NCBI GenBank assembly: GCA_964521065.1
Contig: CAZFPQ010000252.1
Coordinates: 1-10,588, forward strand
From: CAYVAP01 sp964521065
Lineage (GTDB): Bacteria; Bacteroidota; Bacteroidia; J057
Direction of reading: 5' to 3'
Length of the DNA stretch: 10,588 nt
Shown here: in pieces, positions 1 to 7,072 of the stretch
Layout of the letters: every line of letters begins with the position of its first letter
How positions within the stretch are numbered: the first letter of the stretch is position 1
Notes under the pieces: model-generated
Database searches by the model: none
Seen by the model: the letters and a program-made list of their open reading frames with translations, nothing else
What the model was told of the DNA's origin: nothing
Program-made: the position numbers and the translations under genes

Positions 1-714
1 AGTGCCAGGATCATGTAGCCTACTGGCAGCATACAACAGCGTTCGGGATTTTACTGCCAGGGCCGACAGTTTGGTCGCACGGCCAAATTCAGCATCTGGC
101 CTCGTTTCGGGTAACATCTCAGCAGCCTCGTCTAGTTCCCTTACGATAAACTCTACACATTCCTGGTAGCTATTCCGTGGCAAATTAAACTCATCATTTA
201 AGCCCAAAGCTCGCTCCATGATAGGTACTCCTCCATAAAAGCGGATCAGCTTGCTGTAGAGATTGGCCCGCAGGAACTTCATTTCTCCCTTTAGTACTTC
301 GACCGCTTCGGGGTCTACATCCATGGCTGGACTCTCGTCGATACGGTCCAAAAAGTCATTGGTCATCCGCACGTAGTCCCAGTAATTTCTCCACTTTTCA
401 AGAAAAATGGCAGAGTTGCTCGCGGTCAAGCCTCCTCTCATGCGAAAAAGATCGAGGTCGCGGAAGTTGAACTTGGCCTCAAAAGAAGCTCCCTCAATGT
501 TGAAGCGTCGACCCCACCATTGGAAGCGATTGATCCCCCAGCTTTCGGTGCTGTTGTAGGCTGTGTATACCAATCTCTCGACTTGGTCAGGACTGCTGTA
601 GATCAATCCTTCAGAAAAGGCGGTCCGGTCGTTGACATCCGTGAGGGGATCACAGGAAGTCAAAGGAAAAAGTGTGACCAGGAATAGAACGGAAATATAT
701 TTTAAGTAATTCAT
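1..714 (-). CDS. susD: SusD/RagB-family outer-membrane glycan-binding lipoprotein, N-terminal 238 codons (cut by window edge)
   Basis: Surface lipoprotein that normally caps the SusC channel and captures oligosaccharides for import. All 238 codons from ATG 714-712 to the window edge are open. Residues 1-21 form a lipoprotein signal peptide (MNYLKYISVLFLVTLFPLTSC) with lipobox LTSC and lipidated Cys21. Family hallmarks follow: a W-x-x-Y-W-D-Y-V-R helix with N-D-F-L-D-R-I near residues 109-125, then the characteristic G-E-M-K-F-L-R-A-N and R-F-Y-G-G-V-P-I segment at about 143-166, and a G-R-A-T-K-L-S-A-L-A helix near 213-222. Family members usually have 450-650 residues, so roughly half or more of the protein lies outside the window. 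The start codon sits one base after the susC stop, so the two are certainly co-transcribed and probably translationally coupled. The ligand cannot be read from the sequence; context suggests a red-algal galactan oligosaccharide. Confidence 0.96.
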   Translation of the reverse strand, partial: MNYLKYISVLFLVTLFPLTSCDPLTDVNDRTAFSEGLIYSSPDQVERLVYTAYNSTESWGINRFQWWGRRFNIEGASFEAKFNFRDLDLFRMRGGLTASNSAIFLEKWRNYWDYVRMTNDFLDRIDESPAMDVDPEAVEVLKGEMKFLRANLYSKLIRFYGGVPIMERALGLNDEFNLPRNSYQECVEFIVRELDEAAEMLPETRPDAEFGRATKLSALAVKSRTLLYAASRLHDPGT

Positions 715-715
715 C

Positions 716-3700
716 TTACTTGAGGTTAAGGGTTGCACCGATAGAGTAGGAAGTCAGGGAGGGGTAAGTGGCTGCCCTAAAGTTGTTGTAAGCTGTGGCT
801 TCAGGATCCAGTCCCAGTCGATACACTTCAGAGAACATGGTGAGGACATTTAGGCCTCGGAAGAAGACACGTAGGCTGCCAAACCTCAGTTTTTCCTGAC
901 CGATGGTATACCCCAATTCAACTTCTTTTAAGCGCAGGAAGGAGGCATCGTGTAGCCATAGATCTGCTCCTTGAAAGTTGTCGGCATTGTTCTGGTTGCC
1001 GCTGTAGGTGTCTCCTTGCTGAAAAGCACGTGGGTATCTGGCGTCGCGGTTTTCGGGTGTCCATCGCTCGGTAAAGACGTACTCAGGTTTTGATCCTGCT
1101 TGATCGAAGAAAACCAAGATTTGAGCACGGGCCTGTCCTTGCAAAAGGAAACTAAAATCAAGGCCTCGGTAAGAAAACCCTCCGGGTATGCCATACTGTA
1201 TCTCTGGTACATTCGAAGAATATACCCGTACCCGATCAGCGGCCGTAATTTCTCCATCTTCATTGGTGTCTACATAGATGGGCTCCCCTTCGATGGTTCC
1301 ATCCAACTTCGCTGCGGTCTCTTCTACTTGGGCCTGGTCTCTGAATATCCCGCTGGTAGGATAGACGATGTAGGAGTCCATGGGGAAACCTTCGCGGCGT
1401 AGCTGTGTTGGCACATCCTCAGCTTCATCGATGAACACGATTCGGTTTCTCGCCAAGGTCAAATTGCCACTCAAGTTAAAGGCCAAGTCGCCTTTGGTCT
1501 CGTTCCAGCCCAGTTGAAATTCCCACCCAAAGTTGTCTACCTCACCAAAGTTTTCAGAGGGAGGAGCAAAGCCTGCAAAGTCAGGAATTGAAGCGGTCCG
1601 CTGTAGCAAGATATTGGACCTTCTCTGATAGAAATAGTTGATATCACCGACCAACCTGGCTTCAAAGAGGGCAAAGTCTAAGCCCACATTTCTGATGTTT
1701 GCGACTTCCCAGGTCACGAATGGGTTGGGGACTGAGGCAGCCGTATAGCCATTGAACCGGGTACCATCAGTTCCGAAGGTATAGTAGTTGGGCTGAGCTG
1801 ACAAGGCATCTCCGCCAAAGTTGTAGCGAGTCAAGTATTGGAAGGAACCAATTCGGTCATTGCCCAATTGTGCCCATGAGGCCCTGAGTTTCAAGGCGTC
1901 TAGCCACCCATTGCTTCCATCCATGAATCTCTCGTCAGCAATAGACCATGCTGCGGCAACCCCGGGGAAGGCCCCAAAACGCCGACCTTCATCAAAAGCA
2001 TGGAAGTTGCCGTCGTAGCGGAATGTTAAATCCAGAAAATATTTTTTCTTAAAGTCATAGGAAACGGAGCCGAAATAGTTGAGTCGAGCAGCTTCAGAAG
2101 AAGTTCCGGTCGAGATTTGACCCTCATCTGAGCCAGCAAACAACTCAGGAACATTGTCATCTGGGAAGTCTCTTCTCTCGGCGTAGAAGGTACGGGTTTC
2201 ATTATAGAACTGCTCTACTCCAGCTAGTCCCCTGATTGTATGGTCGCCAAAAGTGCGGTCATAGCGCAGGGTAGCATTCAGCATCAGTTCATTGAAGTTC
2301 CAAAAAGTCTCTCTCAATATGCGCTGGTTACCCGCTTGGGAAAAACCAGGCTGGGCGACATACTCATCACTGCCCTCCAGGAAGGTAAAAACCTCCCAAG
2401 GGGTGTACCAAGATTTGGTGTCGGTCACCCAACGCCGAATTCCCGTATAGGCTTGAGCAGATAAGCCATTGGTCAGCCAGCCCAAATCTAGATCTAGGGT
2501 AAACTTGGAGCGCAGATTATTGTCAGTTCGATTCACAAACCCTGATTCGTTGCTGGACATGATTACGGGGTTGGCCCCGTTCTCTCCACCTCGTCCAATC
2601 AGACCGTTGGGAAAAACGGATACTTCAGTAGGCTCATTGGTATAGATGTGCTTATAGATGAAGCCTTGATCTACTCCAGGTTCAAAGCGATCACCAAATC
2701 TCCCTGTAAGGTCGGCCCCTAGCTTGATGAACTTATTGACTTGGATATCCAGGTTCGACCTTACTTGATATTGGCGAAAGTTCAAATCACCAGATTTGTA
2801 AATCCCCACTTGGTCTATGAAGTCTCCACTGATAAAGTATCGGGTATTTTCTGTTCCGCCGGAAATGGTCAGGGTGTTTCGCCATTCGGGGGAAAAGTTA
2901 GCAAAAGTCTCATCTGCCCAATCGGTACTAGGAAACAGAATAGGATCGTTTCCGGCCGCATAAGCATCAATCTGCTCTTGAGTAAAAGGAAGGGTAAGGC
3001 CATTTCTCTCTGCAATTTCATTTTCATAGATGGCGTACTGTTCCGAGCTCATCAGATTAGGGAAAGCAGAAAAAGAGGAAAGGCTATAGGCGCTATTCAA
3101 GCTAATTTGTGGTTTGCCTATGCGTCCTCGCTTGGTGGTAATGAGAATCACCCCATTGGCGGCCCGTGCTCCATAAATCGCCGCTGCACCATCTTTGAGT
3201 ACGGAGATAGACTCAATGTCTTGAGGAGTCAGGTGAGAAAACACTTCCGAAGGCACTCCATCAATTAGGATGAGGGGATTGTTGTTGTTCAAGGTAGATT
3301 TCCCCCGGATCAAAATGGATACGTCTCCCGTAGAGCCTGGATATCCTCCCCTATCAGAGACGATCATTCCCGTCACTTTACCCGCCAAAGACTTGACCAA
3401 GTCTTTGTTGGTAGTCCTTTCGATCACCTCTGAGTCAACGGTACTCACCGAACCTGTAAGTTCTCCTTTTCTCCGAGTAGAATATCCGACCACCACGACT
3501 TCATCTAGGGCTTTGCTAGATAGTTCCATGCGAACATCAACCTGGGTGAGGCCAGAGACATCTATTCGCTGGGTTTCATACCCATAGTAGTTAATCACCA
3601 AAATCGAACTCCCATCTGGTACTTCTACCGAGAAAGCCCCATTCTCATCTACCAGCGCCCCTGTGTTGACCCCTTCTACGACCACACTGGCACCGATCAA

Positions 3701-3829
3701 AGCGTCATCCGTATCGGAGGCCTTTACTGTACCCGTGACGGTTTTTTGGGCAAATAGTCCCATGGGCATCAAGGCAAGCAGCCATATTGCCCATGGCCTT
3801 GTTGCTCGTGTCAGTAGTAATCTGTTCAT
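716..3829 (-). CDS. susC: SusC/RagA-family TonB-linked outer-membrane oligosaccharide transporter
   Basis: TonB-dependent beta-barrel that imports oligosaccharides across the outer membrane with its SusD partner. The 1037 residues show, in order: a signal peptide ending near Ala27-Gln28; a carboxypeptidase-regulatory-like beta-sandwich (about 31-103, with D-E-N-G-A-F-S); the DEVVVVGY segment at 109-116 expected to contact TonB; a plug domain (about 122-236) with I-R-G-K-S-T-L-N-N-N-N-P-L-I-L-I-D-G-V-P and the SusC signature around V-L-K-D-G-A-A-A-I-Y-G; then the barrel to the C-terminus, including D-T-N-E-D-G-E-I near the end. Length is normal for the family and no frameshift is seen. There is no secretin/TonB N-terminal (STN) domain, so it is not the kind of transporter that signals to an anti-sigma factor; control by the neighbouring AraC-type protein is more likely. 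Start ATG 3829-3827 directly precedes a proper signal peptide. The stop is one base before susD. Confidence 0.97.
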   Translation of the reverse strand: MNRLLLTRATRPWAIWLLALMPMGLFAQKTVTGTVKASDTDDALIGASVVVEGVNTGALVDENGAFSVEVPDGSSILVINYYGYETQRIDVSGLTQVDVRMELSSKALDEVVVVGYSTRRKGELTGSVSTVDSEVIERTTNKDLVKSLAGKVTGMIVSDRGGYPGSTGDVSILIRGKSTLNNNNPLILIDGVPSEVFSHLTPQDIESISVLKDGAAAIYGARAANGVILITTKRGRIGKPQISLNSAYSLSSFSAFPNLMSSEQYAIYENEIAERNGLTLPFTQEQIDAYAAGNDPILFPSTDWADETFANFSPEWRNTLTISGGTENTRYFISGDFIDQVGIYKSGDLNFRQYQVRSNLDIQVNKFIKLGADLTGRFGDRFEPGVDQGFIYKHIYTNEPTEVSVFPNGLIGRGGENGANPVIMSSNESGFVNRTDNNLRSKFTLDLDLGWLTNGLSAQAYTGIRRWVTDTKSWYTPWEVFTFLEGSDEYVAQPGFSQAGNQRILRETFWNFNELMLNATLRYDRTFGDHTIRGLAGVEQFYNETRTFYAERRDFPDDNVPELFAGSDEGQISTGTSSEAARLNYFGSVSYDFKKKYFLDLTFRYDGNFHAFDEGRRFGAFPGVAAAWSIADERFMDGSNGWLDALKLRASWAQLGNDRIGSFQYLTRYNFGGDALSAQPNYYTFGTDGTRFNGYTAASVPNPFVTWEVANIRNVGLDFALFEARLVGDINYFYQRRSNILLQRTASIPDFAGFAPPSENFGEVDNFGWEFQLGWNETKGDLAFNLSGNLTLARNRIVFIDEAEDVPTQLRREGFPMDSYIVYPTSGIFRDQAQVEETAAKLDGTIEGEPIYVDTNEDGEITAADRVRVYSSNVPEIQYGIPGGFSYRGLDFSFLLQGQARAQILVFFDQAGSKPEYVFTERWTPENRDARYPRAFQQGDTYSGNQNNADNFQGADLWLHDASFLRLKEVELGYTIGQEKLRFGSLRVFFRGLNVLTMFSEVYRLGLDPEATAYNNFRAATYPSLTSYSIGATLNLK

Positions 3830-3869
3830 ATTGATCGTTTAATTTGCGAGAGACACCAAAGCTCCGACC

Positions 3870-3894
3870 ATCCAAACTCTGTTATGAGTTGGAT
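3870..3894 (-). promoter_or_regulatory. Hairpin in the susC 5' leader
   Basis: ATCCAAACTC (3870-3879) and GAGTTGGAT (3886-3894) are complementary over nine pairs with a single bulged A, closing a six-base loop (TGTTAT). The structure ends about 40 bases upstream of the susC start codon. On the minus strand it is not followed by a T-run, so it is not a terminator. It could be a leader RNA structure affecting stability or ribosome access, or a dyad operator for the AraC-type regulator. The complementarity is seen directly; the role is inferred. Confidence 0.45.
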
Positions 3895-4071
3895 ATTCAC
3901 ATCCCGGTTCGACGCTTGGTTTCAAATCTTAGATAATAAGCCGGATAAAGTTTCCTCCAGCCCTTACAAATAGACTTTTTTGGCGTGAAATACAGTTTGT
4001 GAAATTTACCCAGATGTTACAGTATTTTACCCCTTTGGCTCGCTACCTCGGAATAGATAGAGCCAGAGCTG

Positions 4072-4139
4072 AAAATAAAATGATGCTGGCTTTGTTGGGC
4101 GTCAAATTTCAATCGGGGAGGATTGGGCCTAGCAGCATC
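4072..4139 (-). terminator. Probable intrinsic terminator downstream of araC
   Basis: On the minus strand, about 70 bases after the araC stop, GATGCTG (4139-4133) and CAGCATC (4088-4082) form a perfect seven-base stem followed directly by ATTTTATTTT (4081-4072). The 44-base loop contains a second small hairpin (CAATC/GATTG, 4110-4125), which would shorten the effective loop. The long loop makes this weaker than a textbook terminator, but stem plus T-rich tail in the correct orientation supports the call. It would separate the araC transcript from susCD. Confidence 0.45.
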
Positions 4140-4209
4140 TAATCCTCATTAGGCCCTACCCAAGAAGGGCAGCAAATGAATCAAGATTGCTGTTGGCAAA
4201 GGCTCTCTG

Positions 4210-5067
4210 TCAAAGGGTTTGTCGATAGGCGTTGGGGGTTTTGCCCATGATCTGCTTGAATTGCCGATTGAAATTGGTGATGGAATTATATCCGACCAAA
4301 TAACACACCTCTGAAATAGAAAGGTCTTCTTGTACCAGCAGGCGTGAAGCATTTCTGACTCTCACTTCGTTGAGGAACTGGGTAAAGGATTTGTTGGTCA
4401 TCCGCTTGAAAAAGCGGCAAAAGGAGTTGGTGGTCATACAGGCGATGTCGGCCACATCTTGAAGGCTGATGTAATGGGAATAATTATCAGAGATAAACTT
4501 TAACACCTGGTCAATCCGCTGAGAGTTTTCGCTGGTGTATTGCCGCATATCAGTAGAGGATAAGACGATTTTGTCTTCGGTGAGGGACAACCGAACCAGC
4601 AAATCAAGCAGGCGGATGGATTGAGTCGGAGGAGTGAGATCTGAAATCACAAGCAACTCATCGTGAAGCTCTTGGCTAATGTTCCTACCAAAACACACCC
4701 CAAACTTAGATTCATCTAATAGACGACTGACATCGGCAAATTCTGGCAGCGAAAATGTCCCTTCACCAATAAAATTGTCCGTAAACTTCAGCACAATGGT
4801 TTTTACCTCTTTGTCCTCCTCTTCTTGGTAATAAGATGGGTCATTTCTCCATAGGTGGGGCAAGTAAGGGCCAACTAAAACAAGGTCTCCAGGGAAGAAA
4901 TGGGCCACACTGTCGCCTACAAACCGAATACCGGTCCCTTCTGAAATATAGATCAATTCATACTGTGCGTGATAGTGCCAAGATGAATCCAAACAAGGCA
5001 CTTCCTTTTTAAAAATGTTAACCCTCTCATCAACAAAACCCTCAGGACTCTTCAGAACCAGCTTCAT
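4210..5067 (-). CDS. AraC-family transcriptional regulator with N-terminal cupin-like sensor domain
   Basis: Cytoplasmic DNA-binding regulator, probably the local switch of this locus. The N-terminal half (about residues 25-100) is a small-ligand-binding cupin of the AraC type: H-Y-H-A-Q-Y-E-L-I-Y near 31-40, then F-F-P-G-D-L-V-L-V-G and L-P-H-L-W. The C-terminal 95 residues contain two helix-turn-helix motifs, S-L-Q-D-V-A-D-I-A at about 201-209 and S-I-S-E-V-C-Y-L-V-G-Y at about 250-260, ending in the family motif G-K-T-P-N-A-Y-R. The frame is open upstream to GTG 5154, but I place the start at ATG 5067-5065 (285 residues). There the protein begins M-K-L-V-L-K as in related regulators, whereas the extra 29 upstream residues are leucine/isoleucine-rich and unlike the family. 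It follows the kinase gene after 126 bases that include a palindrome. The ligand is unknown; a pathway intermediate or the released sugar is plausible. Confidence 0.93.
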   Translation of the reverse strand: MKLVLKSPEGFVDERVNIFKKEVPCLDSSWHYHAQYELIYISEGTGIRFVGDSVAHFFPGDLVLVGPYLPHLWRNDPSYYQEEEDKEVKTIVLKFTDNFIGEGTFSLPEFADVSRLLDESKFGVCFGRNISQELHDELLVISDLTPPTQSIRLLDLLVRLSLTEDKIVLSSTDMRQYTSENSQRIDQVLKFISDNYSHYISLQDVADIACMTTNSFCRFFKRMTNKSFTQFLNEVRVRNASRLLVQEDLSISEVCYLVGYNSITNFNRQFKQIMGKTPNAYRQTL

Positions 5068-5079
5068 AATATGTAGTAG

Positions 5080-5098
5080 TAGTATTGATAAAATACTA
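5080..5098. promoter_or_regulatory. Perfect 7+5+7 palindrome just upstream of araC
   Basis: TAGTATT (5080-5086), spacer GATAA, AATACTA (5092-5098) is a perfect inverted repeat centred 22 bases upstream of the araC start codon. It is flanked on the araC side by three ACT repeats (ACTACTACTAC on the minus strand). Position and symmetry suit an operator for autoregulation or a leader hairpin. AraC-family sites are more often direct repeats, so a different factor could also bind here. AT-rich sequence makes chance palindromes more likely, which lowers confidence. Confidence 0.35.
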
Positions 5099-5193
5099 TA
5101 TTTTTTCTCAGCCAGCAAATTAAATAAAATCAGCCTATGCCCCATCAAGGACACAGACTGACTGAAATACCGAGTACTTTTTAGCCCAAAATC

Positions 5194-6285
5194 CTACCGT
5201 ACCACACGCCCAGAGCCAGATCCTTGCATGAGGGCCTCTACCTCGGAGCGAGTAGAAAAATTGAAGTCCCCATTGATCGAATGGGCCAGACAAGAAGAGG
5301 CCACAGCAAAGCGAATGGCAGATTGAGGGTCTGAATATTCTGGAGTGGTCAGGGCAAAAATCAAAGCAGCACCAAAGGAGTCGCCCCCACCTACTCGATC
5401 CACGATGGCTTTGATTTCGTAAGGTGCGTATTCTCCATCCACCAGCGGAGCAAAAAAGGCCTTTCTGTGGCTGGCATCGTACAGCATCGCGCTCCAATTA
5501 TTGTGGGTTGCGGAAAGGCTTTCACGCAGGGTGATGGCCACACGTTTGACATTGGGAAACTGCCGGATGATCTCTTCAGCTACCTGAGAATATTTCTCGC
5601 CATCAATTTTCCCCCCTTCGATATCCGTATTTTCGGCGCTGATCCCGAGTACATCGTGGGCATCTTCCTCGTTGCCGATTACTACGTCCACATAGGGAAT
5701 AATTTTGCGCATGGTGGCCTGGGCCAATTCTTTGGGAGATTGGTTATTTCCCCACTGCCAAAGCTTTTTTCTAAAGTTCAAATCACAAGAAACCGTCAGG
5801 CCTCGTTTTTTTGCTTCCTGTACCGCGGTCAAAGTTGCTTCAGCTGAGATTTCAGAGAGAGCCGCCGTGATGCCGGTGGTATGCAGCCATTGTGCATCGC
5901 CCATTAGGCCATCCCAGTCGTAATCTGCGCCCTTAGTCAAGGCGATAGCCGTGGCATTCCGGTCATAAATCACCCGAGAAGGTCGCTGATTGGCCCCACG
6001 CTCCACGAAGTAGATCCCCATTCTGCCATAATCCACGAGCTTGATGCCGCTGGTATCAATTCCGATGCCCGTCAGTACACCCAAGCAGGCTTCCGTGATG
6101 GCATTGTTTGGCAGTGAGGTAACAAAGCGGGCTTTGCCCCCTAAGGTGGCAATAGAAGCAGCTACGTTGGCCTCCGCCCCAGCAAAGGTCATGTCTAATT
6201 TACCAGGCATGCTTTGTCGAAAACGCTGAAAGTTTTCTGGACAAAGTCGGCCCATTATTTCTCCAAAAGTTAGGATCGTCTTCAT
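5194..6285 (-). CDS. kdgK: PfkB-family 2-keto-3-deoxy-sugar-acid kinase (KDG/KDGal kinase)
   Basis: Cytoplasmic ribokinase-fold enzyme expected to phosphorylate a 2-keto-3-deoxy-aldonate at C6 using ATP, giving the substrate of the adjacent aldolase. In 363 residues it shows F-G-E-I-M at about 7-11, the A-G-A-E-A-N-V-A-A segment at 35-43 (PfkB N-terminal signature region), G-R-M-G-I-Y-F-V-E-R-G at 88-97 as in KDG kinases, D-L-N-F-R at 168-172, G-N-E-E-D at 204-208, and the C-terminal signature D-R-V-G-G-G-D-S-F at 296-304 with catalytic Asp302. DRVGGGD replaces the commoner DTxGAGD, a form known in KDG-kinase-like proteins. Start ATG 6285-6283 lies four bases after the aldolase stop, so the genes are tightly coupled. 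Whether it prefers gluco- or galacto-configured substrate cannot be read from sequence; the neighbouring enzymes favour 2-keto-3-deoxygalactonate. Confidence 0.88.
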   Translation of the reverse strand: MKTILTFGEIMGRLCPENFQRFRQSMPGKLDMTFAGAEANVAASIATLGGKARFVTSLPNNAITEACLGVLTGIGIDTSGIKLVDYGRMGIYFVERGANQRPSRVIYDRNATAIALTKGADYDWDGLMGDAQWLHTTGITAALSEISAEATLTAVQEAKKRGLTVSCDLNFRKKLWQWGNNQSPKELAQATMRKIIPYVDVVIGNEEDAHDVLGISAENTDIEGGKIDGEKYSQVAEEIIRQFPNVKRVAITLRESLSATHNNWSAMLYDASHRKAFFAPLVDGEYAPYEIKAIVDRVGGGDSFGAALIFALTTPEYSDPQSAIRFAVASSCLAHSINGDFNFSTRSEVEALMQGSGSGRVVR

Positions 6286-6289
6286 ATGC

Positions 6290-6958
6290 TTAATGCGTTC
6301 TTATTTCATCAATCAGGTTTCGAATCGCCGTGGCGTTTTGGGTGATGGTAGCCCAAGACTCACTTTGAATTAAGTTTCTTTTGGCCACCCAAGATCCCCC
6401 GATAGCGGAGATTAGAGGTGATGCAAGGTAAGAGTTTGCATTTTCCAGGTTGATTCCCCCTAAAGGAATAAACTTGAGGTTTAGGTAATTATATGGGGCG
6501 ACCATACTGTTGAGGTGGCGCATGCCACCGGAAGTCTCCGCGGGAAAAAATTTCAGCACCTTGCAGCCCAATGCCAAGGCCACTTCAATTTCTGAAGGCG
6601 TCATAACTCCGGGCGCAAAAGGAAGAGAGACTTGCTTGGCCTCTTTGATGATGCTGGAGTTACAGCCTGGGGCTACGGCAAAGTCCACCCCAATTTCGTG
6701 GATGGCATGGACCTGTTCGGTGGTGATGACCGTTCCTATGCCCAAGGTGATCTCAGGAAACTCTGCTTTGATCATGGCCGCCGCTTCTAGCGCAACAGGA
6801 GTCCTGAGGGTGAGTTCTATGGCTGACACCCCCCCTTTTAGCAAGCTTTCCACCAGGGGACGCGTGTGTTTTAGTTCATCTAAAACGACCACGGCAATGA
6901 TGCCTGACTGTTCAATAGCCGAAAATACTGAGGGAGAGGCAGGCGTATTTAAAGACAT
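6290..6958 (-). CDS. eda: KDPG/KDPGal aldolase (bifunctional-type 2-keto-3-deoxy-6-phosphogluconate aldolase family)
   Basis: Class I aldolase that cleaves 2-keto-3-deoxy-6-phospho-aldonate to pyruvate and glyceraldehyde-3-phosphate in the cytoplasm. The 222 residues carry the family residues in the right spacing: Glu48 in I-E-L-T-L-R-T (general acid/base), Arg52, G-I-G-T-V at 73-77, A-P-G-C-N at 96-100, P-G-V-M-T-P-S-E at 116-123 and the Schiff-base Lys136 in L-K-F-F-P-A-E. Glu48 and Lys136 are 88 residues apart, as are Glu45 and Lys133 of the E. coli enzyme. The frame could start at TTG 6970, but ATG 6958-6956 gives the normal N-terminus and is preferred. It lies between the aldehyde dehydrogenase (114-base gap) and the kinase (4-base gap). 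Family members acting on gluco or galacto epimers are hard to tell apart by sequence, so substrate stereochemistry is open. Confidence 0.92.
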   Translation of the reverse strand: MSLNTPASPSVFSAIEQSGIIAVVVLDELKHTRPLVESLLKGGVSAIELTLRTPVALEAAAMIKAEFPEITLGIGTVITTEQVHAIHEIGVDFAVAPGCNSSIIKEAKQVSLPFAPGVMTPSEIEVALALGCKVLKFFPAETSGGMRHLNSMVAPYNYLNLKFIPLGGINLENANSYLASPLISAIGGSWVAKRNLIQSESWATITQNATAIRNLIDEIRTH

Positions 6959-7072
6959 AAGTTTTAGCAATTGTATAGGGATAACCGGGAAACAGGGGTA
7001 AGGAAATACCGCATAGGGAATGTTTCAAGCCCTAACATCTTTTTCCTTATAACATATCTTTTGGACTCCTGC

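Larger units (their letters stand above)
3830..4209. other. araC-susC intergenic region (380 bases, no gene)
   Basis: No reading frame here looks like a gene. The region separates the catabolic/regulatory genes from susCD and should hold the end of the araC transcript and the susC promoter and leader. The right part (4072-4156) carries overlapping inverted repeats and a probable terminator; the left part carries a hairpin at 3870-3894. I see no exact Bacteroidetes -7 element (TAnnTTTG) paired with a -33 TTTG on the minus strand. The nearest sequences are TAAGATTTG (minus strand, 3931-3923; one base too long) and TCTATTTG (3974-3967; one mismatch), so a promoter is expected but not located. 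Confidence 0.6.

Noticed and set aside
2741..3268. 175-codon plus-strand open frame opposite susC
   Set aside because: Antisense shadow of a well-supported SusC coding region with no domain of its own.
3923..3974. Near-matches to the Bacteroidetes -7 promoter element upstream of susC
   Set aside because: Each deviates by length or one base and no -33 TTTG lies at the right distance, so a promoter call is not justified.
4037..4065. TGGCTC/GAGCCA inverted repeat left of the araC terminator
   Set aside because: Only six pairs with an 18-base loop; expected by chance.
5068..5154. N-terminal extension of the AraC regulator from a GTG at 5154 or an ATG at 5145
   Set aside because: The extra 24-29 residues are leucine/isoleucine-rich, do not fit the family N-terminus and would run over the palindrome; ATG 5067 gives the expected start.
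6959..6970. TTG start four codons upstream for the aldolase
   Set aside because: ATG 6958 gives a normal family N-terminus; nothing supports the rarer TTG.
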